64,000 nt of DNA from Desmodesmus armatus (lineage: Eukaryota > Chlorophyta > Chlorophyceae > Sphaeropleales > Scenedesmaceae): the NCBI GenBank assembly GCA_007449985.2, contig VIIQ02000830.1, positions 186,001-250,000 on the forward strand. Reading direction: 5' to 3'. Made by a program: the position numbers and the translations under genes. The notes beneath the pieces are model-generated. The model was given only the letters and a program-made list of their open reading frames with translations, searched no databases and had not been told where the DNA came from. Below, piece by piece: positions 1 through 12,941 of the stretch. Within the stretch, counting starts at the first letter, position 1. The number at the start of each line of letters is the position of its first letter.

Positions 1-745
1 ACGTATGATGAGGGGGACTTCTATTCACAGCTGCTGAAGGAGCTGCTCGAGTCAGGTGAGGCGTCTCTCATCGGTGAAAGGCTAGACCTCGGGCTCCCGG
101 CAGCTTCGGCTGTTGTGTTTGTGGCCAGCCGAGGGGGTCCGCCCCCCTCAGTTATCCCTACCCAAAAAAAGCATCCCTGGTGCTGACCCTGCACATTTTC
201 AGGCTCGGCATAGTTTATTAATTGCACATGCTGTGTTATACTGCATTGTGCTTTTCTGTTGGGGTTTGTGCGTGTCAGGCGTGGCTTTCTAGAAATGTGC
301 TGTTGAGGTTCAGCATGTTGGACAACTGGACGCATGCTGTGTCATGCTGTGGGTGCGCATCCGGAGGGTGTGCCAGCAGGATGTGTGTCTTGCTATAGCC
401 AGGGGTGCACCGCACAGCTCTTACAGGCGTCTGACATCTTGGCTGGGATCTCAACCCAGCCGGATGGGTGTGTCTCTTTCATGCACACTGTGTTCACCAT
501 CCCCCCCCCCCCTTCCCCTGCTGTGCCCTGTCCCCTCCCCAGCCCCTGCCGGCAGTGTGCCCTCCCAGCTGGCAGCTGCACGTCCTGCCAAGCGGCGTAA
601 GATGGTTGACAGGCGGGCCAGCAAAGGCCGCAAGCTGCGCTTCCACACTATGGACAAGCTGGTGGGCTTCATGGCGCCCAAGGAGCTGGTGCTGCCGCCT
701 TTTGCGGAACAGCTGTTCGGGAACCTTTTCAGCCACGAGGGCTAA
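1..745 (+). CDS. AATF: AATF/Bfr2 family protein, C-terminal part (gene enters from the left)
   Basis: This is the 3' end of a gene for the AATF/Che-1/Bfr2 family, nucleolar proteins of small-subunit (SSU processome) ribosome biogenesis. Two exons are visible: 1-55 and 543-745, joined in phase 1 across a GT-AG intron. The first encodes YDEGDFYSQLLKELLES, matching the conserved DFYxQLLxELI segment of the TRAUB domain. The second carries the family signature DRRASKGRKLRFHTMDKL followed by VGFMAP and ends LFGNLFSHEG before TAA at 743-745. The family pattern is (D)RKASKGRKLRFxVxxKLxxFMAP. The protein ends a few residues after this block, as expected for AATF. The upstream part, including the acidic N-terminal region, lies outside the window. 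A TGTAA polyadenylation-like motif sits at 770-774, only 25 bases past the stop. The intron carries a short C-run before its acceptor. The assignment rests on motif recognition and is fairly secure. Confidence 0.85.
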
Positions 746-1200
746 GCCTTTGGCTCGTTCTGGTGCTTGTGTAACGCCGAGAAAGATCCGAAAGAAGTCA
801 AACATGTTTGACCCCAGCTCAGACGGTCGATTGAGGGCTTGAGTTGGGTTGAAAGATGCTGCAATAGGTAATGCGATTTCATGTGGTCTACGTTGGCCAG
901 GTATGGGGACGCTTCCGCCGCAACCACAAATGCAACTGGCCCATGGCCTGTCGAGAGCCACCGTGGGGCTGCCATGGGGACGTCTTGTATATAAGTAGAC
1001 TTGTTGTGAGCAGTCTGGCCGGGATGCGGCTGCACGTCTTCATCAAGGGTTCATTACGAGGTCTTTCGTTGAACGAGCGAATGTCATGGCATAGGCAGCC
1101 GTCTGGTCCTAGCCTAAGCACCCTCTCAGCCTCCAACACCTTCAACTAGTCTTCTCCAGGCTATTCACTCTCCTCTTCACAAGGTCGTTGAAAGACAGCA
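746..1200. other. Intergenic region between AATF and the secreted-protein gene
   Basis: About 455 bases without a convincing coding frame. It must hold the AATF polyadenylation site (TGTAA at 770-774) and the promoter and 5' UTR of the gene starting at 1201. A TATATAA-like stretch lies at about 987-994. No RNA gene was seen. Confidence 0.5.
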
Positions 1201-3084
1201 ATGGCTCGCTTCCTGTCTGTCGCCGTCCTGGCCCTGTTGGTGGCAGGTATGCACTGATGATGACCGCAATGTTTTGGATAGTGTATAAACAGCCCAATGA
1301 GTGTGGGGCAGCTTGCTGCGGGCCTGCTTGCAAGCAGGACATCGCAACTCACAACGAGCAGCAGCCCGCTCGGCCAACGTTACAGGGCCTCAACAGAACA
1401 TGATTGTTTGGCGTATCAGCAAAGCGTAGTAGCATAGCCAGCATCACAGCCGAGCGGCGGGAGCTGTACTGGAAGCTGCTGACCCAATTTGCTGCTGTCT
1501 GTCAACTCCACCGCAGGCGCCTTCGCACAGCGCGTGTCCCCCAGCCCGAAGCCCGCCTCTCCGTCACCATCTCCAGAGGTTTCACCATCGCCATCGCCAA
1601 AGGTCTCGCCATCTCCTGCTGTCAAGCCAGCCCCAACAACAGCACCCAAGGCTTCCCCAGCTCCTGTTGCTGAGGCAGTTGCTGGCTCCGACAAGCTGAC
1701 ACCTGCAGCAAACGAAGCCATCACTGACGCTATCGCCAGGGCTAAGCCTACACTGCGTGGCCGTGATGCACAGAGGGTGCTTGACAACATGCAGGCCCCT
1801 CTTGAGAAGGTAGGGCACTACAGCAGCACGGCACAGCACAACAGCTGCGATGCCCACAGCTCACCAGCCCTGGCGTAACAGGGAACCAACATCAGTACTG
1901 CTTTCACGTCACTGCTTGCTTTATGCATCCACAGTGAAGCCTCTCTGCATACTCCCATAAGCCTGCATGCTGCATTGTGTGCATGAAGTTGCTTGACAGT
2001 CCAGCACCACATTCTGACCAACATCATGCTGTTTGCTGTGTACCACTATCCCCCACACTGCAGGTTGCTGAGGCCAAGGCTACAGGAGTCCCTGTCCAGA
2101 TTGCTGTTGCCCGCGCAGTCACAGATGTGCAGCAGAAGGTGCCACTCAACCCCCAGGTACGACCTATCTTGAAACCCTTGCTATGACCTCCGATCCCCAT
2201 GTAGGCTGCTAGTGTGCTGTAAATGCTCAGCTTGGGGGCGGGGAGGATGATAAACACAGAGAGGCATGTGTGCAGGAGTGAATTTGTGTCTACAGCCGCA
2301 GGCACCTGCGCAAACACAGTGCATTCTTCCATGTGTTCTCGTTCAGCTGTGCACTGCGCCACACTAGACAGAGGGTGCCGTTGCAACACCCCCCGCGCAC
2401 ACCAGTCACTCCCCCTCAGATAAAGCTTTTGACCCCTACGCACAAGGGGCACCTTGCTACGCACTATAAAAGCCATCCGCATCCGCAGCATCGCTGGGCC
2501 CAGTTTCTTTGACTCAAAGTTGGCATAACCAACCATTCACATCATCGCATCACTGCGCTGTGTCTCCCTTCTGACTTACTCAACGCCCTGCCGCCTTGTC
2601 CCCAATCCCCCCCCCCCCCGCCCCCACCTCCCCCACTCCCCGCCTACAGTCCCGTCAAGCCGTCCTGGATGCCGCATACCGCGTGTACACATCCAGCCCC
2701 GCCACCCTGGTTGCACCCAGCCCATCCCCCAAGCCCATGGTCAACGCCACAGACGCACTCAATGCCACAGACGCACTCAATGCCACAGACGCCCTCAACG
2801 CAACCCTGCCCGGTGACATGGACGCCATGAACGCCACGGAGCCCATGGACGCCATGAACACCACCATGACTGAGGAGCCCATGGCTGACGAGGGCATGAA
2901 CGCAACCATGCCCGGCATGGACGCCACTCGTGGTGACATGAACGCCACAGAGCCAGCTGCTGCTGACAACACCACGGCTGCTGCTGCTGCCGCTGCCAGG
3001 CCCACCAGGAGCAGCAGCAGCCTCAGCTTCGTGAGCAGCAGTGCACTTGCGCTGATTGCAGCTGCTGTGGTTGCTCTGTTGTAA
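1201..3084 (+). CDS. Secreted, Pro/Ser-rich and sequon-rich protein, probably GPI-anchored; function unknown
   Basis: Four exons join cleanly: 1201-1246, 1517-1809, 2064-2156 and 2650-3084, giving 288 residues. The N-terminus MARFLSVAVLALLVAGAFAQ is a typical signal peptide, which fixes the start. Residues about 21-50 form an SPSPKP-type hydroxyproline-rich stretch like those of chlorophyte cell-wall glycoproteins. A mixed helical region follows (ITDAIARAKPTLRGRDAQRV). The last exon encodes repeated NATDAL units and further N-A-T/N-T-T motifs (about nine N-glycosylation sequons), then polyalanine, a serine patch and a hydrophobic tail (LALIAAAVVALL) at the extreme C-terminus, the layout of a GPI-anchor signal. 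The NATDAL units come from an 18-base tandem repeat inside the exon. I recognise no catalytic domain. A surface or extracellular-matrix role is inferred from composition only. The gene is intact, with all four junctions in phase. Confidence 0.75.
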
Positions 3085-4224
3085 GCGCCTGCTGGATTCA
3101 CTGGCAGGTGTGCTGCACAAGGGGTGTGTGCTGCTGGGGCTTTGTCCTGTTGTGACTGACACCGGGGCACCCGCAGCACCTGCTGCCCCTGTGTGCAGCT
3201 TGGTTGGGATAGGCATAATGCCTTAGGGGTTGAGGTTGGGTGTAGCTTGACTGTCTAGGATGCTGCATAGTGCGGTGGTTTGGCGTGGCTGGTAGTGTGC
3301 AGTGTGTGCAAACCCTACGACGCGCCGAAACGGCGCAAGTGATAGATATAAAGCGACCAGGCCAGTAGATGACTAGTGTGTTGGTGTGGAGGTGATTGAG
3401 GTTGCTGGAGGTTTTGTGTGCTCATACCTTGACAGACTGAACTTGAGCATGCTGCAAAGCATGGGGCGCATCTCAGGATTGCCCTGACTGGTCGTTCATC
3501 GTGGCTGTCAATTTGGAGGCAGTACTGGGTGACACCTGTGTGGAAGGCAAAGGCTGACAGTTGACAGTGACTTTGACAGCTCAGCAGACGTGCATGTGTG
3601 CAGGAAGTTGTCATAGCAAGTGCGCCTTGTGGAGGAGCTAGGCACATGTCAGGCTGGGTGTTTCCACGTGACCAAATGGTAACATGACCTAGCTGTGGCT
3701 TGCTTTCCTGACACCCCACCTTGCCCCCCCACCCCCACCCCACCCCTGTGTGCCTCTCCCCAAGGGGGCCAGGCACTCCTGACGTGTTGAGCATGTATAT
3801 GGCTCAGACCAACACCTTTGCAGTTGCTGCTGGTTGATATCTGAGGACACTTGCATTGACAAGTAGGCATTTGTTCAACCCTCTGTACAAGGTCCCAACC
3901 CTTGTGGCCTGACAGTATACTGGCTTGCCTTGACACACATTGCATAACGTCGAGGAAACAAAGTGATTGCATGGTTGGAGCGGCCTTTCTGGCGACAAAG
4001 CTGCGTGCTTCGTTTGCAAGCAAGTATACTGGCTGGAGCGCTGTTGGTTTCGGTGTTGCCACATAAAGCAAAAACGGTATTATTACGTCGTTTGCAAGCA
4101 ATCACCTCCCCCTTCCTGTTCATCACAATACTTGGTCATTTCAGCTTCAACGGCACCAGGGACCTTTTAGGCACCTTTCCGGCAGCCTAAGTGTTAGATG
4201 ATCTGACATTGGTGTCAACTATCC
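3085..4224. other. Intergenic region upstream of the Ca2+-ATPase gene
   Basis: About 1.1 kb with no supported gene. It should contain the 3' UTR of the secreted-protein gene and the promoter of the ATPase gene. A short segment containing GTATACTGGCT is repeated near 3914 and 4024, and TCGTTTGCAAGCAA is repeated near 4011 and 4088. A C-rich run lies at 3725-3745. Confidence 0.45.
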
Positions 4225-7200
4225 ATGCCTGGCTTGATGGGGCTGCAGCAGCACCCAGCTTTCAGAGCAGCAGCACCAGCAGTGTCCTGCAGGGCCAGCA
4301 CACGGTGTTTGGGTGGTTTCAGACCGTGCCTGGCAGCTTTTCGCTCGGAATCACGCATAAGGCAACGTTTGGGCTGCAGCAGAGGGAGCAGAAGCGTTCC
4401 TTACCACTCTGCAAGCTGTGTGTCAGTCGGCGCCAGCAGGGACCCAGATCGTGTGTCAACCCTATCAGCAGATGAAGCCGCGCTCGCTACTGCTGACAGC
4501 AGCAGCGCTCAAAGCTTGCAGCAGCAGCTAGAGGGCGATGCTGTGCAGGGGGACAGGTTCTCCAACAGGGAGGGCCAACCAGCTGTATCATCACCCCCCA
4601 GGGCAGCAGCAGTGCTTCTAGCGCCCTGGTTAATGCCGACAGCAGCAGCGCCAGCACACACGCGCCAGGCAACGCCCAGCTAGACAGCAGTAGCAGCAGC
4701 AGTGCGCAGCGGCAGCACAGCAAGAGCTTCGGGGTCACTGTCAGCCAGCTGCGGCAGCTGGTGCAGGCAGGGGTTGATGAATCCCAGGCAGGCGCTGCTG
4801 CAGGACTTATCAGGGCCCTCTCACAGCAGCTGTTGGTCAAGCAGCAGCAACGCAAGCAGCATAAGGCAGCACACAAAGCCGGTGCCGTAAGTGCTGACTC
4901 CCTATCTGTCGGTAGCAGCTCTAGCCTCAGCAGCATAGCCTTTTCCGACAGCGCCAGCAGCAACGGACGCAGCACCAGCAACGGAGCAGCAGCAGTAGCT
5001 GACAGCACGGCAAGCAGCAGCCTCGCCATGCTGCCGCGCGCGCTGGCCTCCGCCCTAGGCAGCAGTTTGTCCAAGGGGCTATCCGGCTCCGAGTCCGACA
5101 CAGCAGCACGTGTAGCTGCATTTGGATCTAACAGCCTCGCTGCTGCCGCCACTTCCAGCTTCTGGCAGCTGCTGCTAGAAGCCGCCTCAGACAGCACTCT
5201 ACTGCTCTTGATGGCAGCGGGGGCTGTTTCCCTCGGCCTTGCTGCCAGCACGGGGAAGGAGGCCATTGACTATATCGATGGGGCGGCTATCCTGGCAAGT
5301 GTGGCGATCTGTGTGACGGTTACGGCAGTTACTAACTACCAGAAGGAGGCTAAGTTCAGGCAGCTCAACAGCCTCAAGGAGAACATACCGGTGAGGGCAG
5401 GGTGCTGTGGTGGGTCATGTGGTGTTTTTTTACATAGGGTTTGAGGGAGGGGTGTGGCTAGCAGGGGGGGGGCTTAGGTGGTGTGTTGTGGGTGAGGTTG
5501 AAGTTGGGGCCTGGGTTGGTGTACTGTGAGAAAGTGGTGTCTGTGCTTACATGGCAAGGCTGTGAGGAGTCAATGACACTTTGGTCACACTGCTGCTGGC
5601 TTCCGCATCCTTTTATGGCTGAGCGATGGAGATGTTGAAGGATTCTGTGCTCACATTGCTGGGGTCTGCTCCTGCTGCTGCTGCTGCTGCTCTGCTTGCT
5701 AACGCTCCGTGCAGGTTCGGGTGATCCGTGGTGGTGTTGAGCTGACTATCAGCTGCTTTGACCTCCTGGTGGGAGATGTGCTGCTGGTGGAGTCAGGAGA
5801 CATACTGCCAGCAGACGGCCTGCTGTATGCGGGGGGACCCATCAAGTAAGCCACATGCCCTTGGTCTGCTGTGTTGACTTTGTGTGCTTACTACACAGCC
5901 AACATTGAGCTTACCGTCCTTTCTTCCATTCTGCGTTCCCTCTTTCCATTGCTCTGTCTCATGTACGTGTGGGCAACAGCATGTCTCATGTACGTGTGAG
6001 CAAACACAAAACTGAGCGTTTGTGTGCTGTGAATCTGAACTGCTGTTGCTGTAGGGTTGATGAGTCACAGCTGACAGGAGAGTCAGATGACGTTGTCAAG
6101 GAGCCGCCGGCAGCGGCTGCAGCCGCCGCTGCTGCCAATGGCAGCAATGGCAGCAGCAGCGGCAGCAATGGCGTGTCCAGCAGCCTTTGCATGAGTGGGA
6201 GCAAGGTGTTGGAGGGGTTTGGACGTATGCTGGTGCTGGCGGTTGGCCCAAACAGCCAACAGGTAGGAGCTTCTTGTACTTGATGACTGCTATTTCGTCA
6301 ATGCCATCCACAATCGATGCTTGCGTGGCGCAGGCCGAGCTGCAATGCTGTGTGTATGCGTTGCCGTCGCAACATCCCAGCCCAATCGCGCAATAGCAGA
6401 GCGCAGGGAAAGTGTGCATCCATAATCGTATGGTGCCTGGGAGTCGCTGTTGTATTCAGTGCTTCGGTGCCCTTTCCTCAACACACAAGGACACCTACAG
6501 TGGAAACAGCAACAAGACATCCCCTGCTGGGCTCATATCTTCTGTGTGTATCTCTCCTTCACTCTTGCTGCAGGGCATGATTCAGCAGATGGTCATGAAC
6601 GGCACGCAGCAGCAGCTGCCGCCAGGCGCAGCCGCCGGCAGCAGTGGCAGCAGCAGTATGCTGCGCGAGGCCACACCCCTCATGAGCCGACTGGAAGACG
6701 TTGCTGGCAAGATTGGGGGCGTGGGCCTTGCAGCTGCTGGGGCAGTGTTGGCAGTCAACAGTGGGCTCTATACCGCTGAGGTTTTGGGCGCTGGGCTGAG
6801 CCCTTTCACCAGTAGTGGCTTGGAGGTAAGCAGGGGAGGGGGAGAGTTTGGGGGAAAGGAGTTGTCTGTTTGTCTGGGCGATGGCTGTGCAATGGTTGTG
6901 TTCGCGCGTATTCAAAGCCACCTGACAGCGTACCGGTCAAGCTTGCTGCCTCTTGAGTTTATCAGCCGCTGTTCAACCAACCCAGCTGTTGAACCATTGA
7001 TTCAAACTGTGCAAGTGTGACGTCATTTGTGTGACGTCATTTTTTCGCAGGAGTACCTGTCATACTTCATCACGAGCATGACGCTGCTGGTGGTGGCGGT
7101 GCCCGAGGGTCTACCACTGGCTGTCACGCTGGCTTTAGCCTTCAGTGTGCAGCGCATGTTGGCTGACAACAACCTCGTGAGGAACCTCTCCAGCTGCGAG

Positions 7201-10200
7201 ACAATGGCGGCAGCAACGGCCATCTGCAGGTGGGCGCATGCTCTGTTTCTTCAGACTGTTTTGTTCTGTTTTTATTGTTGAGATTGTTGTTGTTGTCTTG
7301 GGTGATTTTGGGCGCATGTACTGGTTAGAAGAGACATATGTAGGTGGTGCAGTGTCAATGGAACCTGCGCAGGTGCGACTGGCAGCCATCTGCAGGTGGG
7401 CGCATGTGCTGTTGGTTTTTGGGTTTCCTAGTAGAGTTTCTGTGGGTGCGTTGGGTGTTGTCGGGCAGTGGAGTCACTTGTAGGTGTAGCAGGTTTTTTT
7501 GTCAGCGGCGCAGGTGTGGCTGGCAGCTGCAGGCATGTTGGGGAGGGTGGTGGTGGCAGGCTGTGTTTGGTGGGATTTATCGGTGACCTTGTGTGCACTT
7601 GCATATTTTGTCGGCACTATTATCGTCACAGCAGCACAGCGAAGAAGACGCCGTTGGAAAGCTTCGTCAACATAGGGTTGTGTTGGGGTTGAGTTCTGTG
7701 GCGTGTCTGTTGCTGCATTTGCTGTGCTGTGCAGTGACAAGACTGGCACGCTGACGGAGAACAACATGGCTGTGGTCAAGCTGATGGTGGGAGGCGCAAC
7801 ATTCAACGTCAGGCCCTCAGCACGCCCTGCGGCAGCAGCCAGCAGCAGCAACGCCAGCAGCAGCAGCCGCCAGGGCGGCAGCAGTCCATTCGGACTGCTG
7901 CCAAGAGGTACTACCGTCAGCAGCAGCAGCAGCGGTATCATCAGCCCCCGCAGCCCCACTCTGCGCAGCACCAGCAGCATTGCAGTGTCAACTGCCGGGA
8001 CCGACACTGAATCAGACGAGGAGCAGTTCCCTGCCGGCAGCGGCAGCGCTGCAGCGGCGGCAGTACCTGCCAGCACCACTGCCAACCAGAATGGCAGCAG
8101 TGGCAGCAATGGCAGCAGTGGCGGCAGCTACACTAGTGCCAGCAGCGCAGGCCCGAGTGTATCCAGTGTCGATGCTGCTGCTGGTGCGTCCCAGCTCGGC
8201 AATGCAGGGCCAGGAACACGGCGCAGGCAGCAGCAGCAGGCAGCATATGCATCAGGGTTTAGGCCAGATGTGCTGACTATGGTCAGCCTTAGCTTAGATG
8301 GGGAGGCTTTGGGTCAGGAGGATAGTGTTGCTGCTTTACAGCAGCGTGTGCAGGCCGATGTGGCAGATGTGTACTGCTCGCCGGACGGCGCCACGAGTGA
8401 CAACAGCGACAGCGACTTACTGCAGGCTACTGCTAGTTACATGGGCAGCAGTACTGCTGCTGGGGTGACTCTGACTACTGAGGGGCTTGAGGTTGGTGGG
8501 GAGGGCGGCAGGTGCTCACCGCGCCTCTCAAAGACCTTGAAGCAGCTCCTGGCAGACAGCATAAGCCTCAACAGTACCGCCAGCATCAGGCTGGTTGATG
8601 CTGCTGCCGATGGCAGCAGTGGCAGCGATGGCGGCGGCCAGCCCTGGCAGCAGCAGCAGCAGCAGCAGCAGGGTGCGATGGAGCCTTTGGCGTGTGCGGT
8701 GAATGGCAGTGGCAGCAGGCAGTTGGATCGCAGTGGCAACAGGACTGAGTGTGCGTTGCTGGAGTTTGGTGGGCGGCTGGAGGGGCGGCTGCTGCCTGGC
8801 TGTGGCTCTGTGGAACAGCAGCGGCGCGTCCTGCAGGTACGAAATTGACGATGTGACTTGGAGAGCATGTGAATTGACTTGGAGAGCATGTGAATTGACG
8901 ATGTTTGACTTGGAGAACATGATGTGTGGGCACCTGCAATGCGCAGCCAAGCACATTGCTCCAGTCTTTTGTTTTCGGCAGCGCATGCAGTGCCTGCCTT
9001 GAACACCTCGCTTGCCTTTCCAGATGGTTGCGTTCAGCAGCACTCAGCAGCGCTTCAGCAGCCTTGTAGCCATTCGACCTTCGGTTGGACAGGACGCTTC
9101 ACTGACAGCTGATGTCGCGCCTTCTCCCCCCCCCCCCCTTGCCGCCTGCCGCCATGTGTCCTCTAGGTGTTTCCCTTCAGCAGCACTCGCAATCACTTGA
9201 GCAGCCTGGTAGCTATTTCTCCGTTGGTTGAACGGGACTCTTCACTGACAGCTGATGTCGTACCCCCCCCCCCCCGCGCGTGCTGTCCTCTAGGTGTTTC
9301 CCTTCAGCAGCACCCGGAAGCGCATGAGCAGCCTCGTTGCTACGGGTCTACCGCTGGCTACTCCTGGCACTGGGGGTGTGGGCCAGCCAGCGCGGCTGTA
9401 TGTCAAGGGAGCCGCGGAGCTGCTGCTGGACAGCTGCCGCCTGCAGGTGGGCCTTCTGTCTGCTTTTTGTGCATTGTTTATTCATGTACTTATGATGAGT
9501 GCAGATGAGCCCTTTGTCTGGCTCATGTGAGTAATTGTATTGAGTTTGTCTTGCTGGGCTGCCCTGCTTCATCTTTGTCTCTGGTATAAATAAAGCATGG
9601 GGTGGCACGGACCAAGGAAAACTTGGGGCCACAGATGTGCATTAGAAGATGCCTCTGGTATGGGAGCCGGGGGCGGGTGGGGTAGGGGTGGGGGCGGCTG
9701 CGCTTGACAAGGGCTGAGGCGCTGTTGGACAACCACCTGCAGTGTACAGCAGTACGCTGGGCAAGTAGTTCCAATGTGATTGTCAAGAATCGAAAGGCTG
9801 TACTGCGCATGTTCATGATCTCTAATGGCTGTTGAGCATGTTACAATCTATTGCACGAGGACATACGCCTGAGGCTGGCCTAAACACTCATCAGTCACCC
9901 CCCCCCATGCTGTTCAGGTTGCGCTGGACGGCTCCCTAGTGCCACTGCCCCAGGATCAGGTTCAGCAGCTGAAGGCGCGCTGTGGGCGTGGCGGCCTTCG
10001 GGTGCTGGCCCTAGCCTATAAGGACATGCTGCTGCAGCCGGCCGGCAACAGCACCCTCACAGCAGCAGCGGCGGGAGCAGGGCAGCAGCAGCAGCAGCAG
10101 GAGGGGACTGAGTGGCAGCTGCTTGAAGATGATGATGACCAACAGGACTTGGTTCTGATTGGGCTGCTGGCGCTGGAGGACCCAGGTGTGTGGGGTATGG

Positions 10201-12906
10201 GCTTTAAGAGCGGCAGCTGCTTAGTCTTGAGGGCCTTGTTGTGTGCGCATGTTGGTGGCGACTGGGCTGCTGGCGCTGGAGGACCCAGGTGTGTTGTGCA
10301 ACATCATATACAGTTGCCGCTGATAAAATTGGAGCCTTGATGTCTGAATTGTGTTGTATGGGCTGTGCGCTTGAGGACCCAGGTGTGTCGTACGGGCTGT
10401 AAAAGCGGCAGCTGCTGGGTCTTGGAGGGCCTTGTTATGTGCGCATTTGGTGCTGAAGACATGTGCTGGATGCATGTGCTGAATACCTGCGCCTATTGAC
10501 AGTGGTTGGCGGCTCTTTGAACCGATTGGCGAGCTGATGAGGGAGTCAGCAGCAGCAGGACCCGGCACTGATTGCGCCGCTGTCTTCCAGCCTGTGGGAG
10601 GGGAGTATGTTCTGCTGGAAAAGAACACCTTCAGGCTGATCAAAGCAGTTTTGCTCACAGGGACCGCACTCCTCATTCTGCTGTTAACAACGTTGCCGTC
10701 TTGTGCTGTGCCTGCAGTGCGTGCTGAGGTGCCTGGAGCCATCAAGGACTGCCAGCGTGCTGGCATTGCCGTACGCATGATAACAGGCGACAATGCCGCC
10801 ACTGCAGCAGCCATAGCTGCATCCTGTGGCATGCTGTCCCCCGATCTTGTGCAGCAGATAGATGAGGTTCGCCAGCAGGCAGCAGCAGCCGCCGCCAGCA
10901 ACGGCAACGGCAGCAGCCACAGCAACCAGCAGCAGCAGATCGAGCAGCTCAAGGAGCTGCTGGCAGCAATGGCGGCTGAGCGGAAGGCGGCTGGCAGCAG
11001 TGGCGGCAGCAGTGCTGCCGACAGCGGCAGCAGCAGCAGCGGCAGTTGGTTGGATGGTGTGCTGCAGAACCTTGGGGCAGCAGGCAGCAGCTCGCCGGAC
11101 CCCGATGCTGGAGCCGCACTCATGAGTCGCACGGTGAGTGATTCTGGTTGTCATGAGGAAAGACACAGCATGAGGCTTTGGTATATGAGAGAGTGCTGCA
11201 GGTTTGCCTCCTGTGCTTTATAGGTACTGGCGATGTTGTTACAGCAGCACAGAATCAGCAGGCCGTTCCCTTGACTTGACAAACAATAAAGAGGGGGCAG
11301 CATGCCGGGAAGGTCATGGGCATGGTGGCGCGCTTAGCTGTCGCATTTGCTAGTACACTGACGTCGCATTTGCTAGTGCCTTCACAGAAATGACACACAA
11401 ACACAGTTGCTTGGCTTAGAAACGCTGATCAACCTACAACAGAATTGAAGGTGGCAGGCGCCAAGTCTCACGCCCCTGCTGTCTCCCCTGCTGCCCCCCT
11501 GCATCAGGCCCCCGACCCTCATCTGGCGGTGCTTGAGGGCCCAGTGTTCCGTGCGCTGGTGCTGCGGCCAGACGGCTCAACAGACCTGGAGGCATTCTCG
11601 GCCCTGTGGCCCCACATGCGCGTGATGGCACGCTGCACGCCAGCAGACAAGTTCACGCTGGTGCAGGTGAGGAGGGAGTGATTACGTAACTGTGTGATGA
11701 GTGCTCTGTGTGCAGGTGTGAGGCCCCCGCCATACCCCGTGTGTGGTGACAACTCTTCCTTGATGTTGATCAATCAGTAATTGGATGTTACACAGAACAT
11801 CGCCCGTTTGGGGAGCCAACAAAAGGCTCATTGGGCAAAAGCAACTCTGAACCGAAACAAAGTGACTAACCACACCAACCGTCCTTTCCATTTTGGATCC
11901 ATCAATGTCACCCCTGTAGCTCTGAAGCTCAAGAGCTCATGCCAGCCATTGAAGATAGGGCATACCCAATGCCCCATGCTTGCCAACAGCATCATCCTGT
12001 GTTGTCACCCGCCACCATGTTGTCACTGACCACGATGTGACCCGTTGATCTGCGTCGCCGGCCAATTGCACCAGGCTGTAAAGGCGCTGCGGCCGTCGCG
12101 GGCGCTGGCATTTGGTGTCAGCGTCACTGTTGGACTGCCCTGGTATTTTGTTCTGTAGACTTGCATGTGTCCTGTCAGCTGACGCTCACACACACAATGC
12201 CTTCCTTACCTCCCAACTTTCAAACCTGATTACCACAGGGGAACACCCTGGCTTCCCGTACTAGCGTCATTGTTTGACGATCTTTGCAGGGCGGATCTTA
12301 GTAAGCATGCATCAGTGCGCATGCACTCCCTCTTCTGACACATGCCGGCGCTGTCTCGACAACCCCATCACAGGCTGTGAAGGCGCTGCGGGCGCGTGGG
12401 GAGCTGATGGAGACGATTGCGGTCACTGGTGATGGTACCAACGATGCGCCAGCCCTGAATGCAGCTGATGTTGGCTTTGCTATGGCCGCTGGTACCTCCA
12501 TAGCCAAGGATGCATCCGACATCCTGCTGCTGGACAACAACTTCAGGTGGGGCAGGGGGGGTGGGAGTTGAGGGCCCCAGCACCCAGTTGATGAAGTAAG
12601 CCAGTTGATTATTTAGCAGACAACTTGGCTTGAAGCCTGGCAAGTCTCTCTTACAAGGGGGCAAAGGTGGGGTTCAACCCCCACCCTCAAGTCATCAACC
12701 CGACGTTCAAAGCAGGTTGTGTGAAGCCCTTCCCAGCACCGCTCCCAGTCCTGCTCATGCTAAAGCTTTGCCGCATGGTCTGTTGACAGGTCCATCGTAT
12801 GTCTCGTCCCATTCACTGCCTCACTGGCTTGCTCACACGTCGTCCACACCACATTGTTTTGCTTCCTGCTTCCCATTACTGTAACTGCTGCTGCTGCTGC
12901 TGCTGC

Positions 12907-12941
<35 letters not shown>

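Noticed and set aside
9012..9200. Alternative coding exons for the ATPase
   Set aside because: The copies at 9024 and 9167 lose the YVKGA-encoding part and run into C-runs, so they would not give a functional domain. Kept as echoes.
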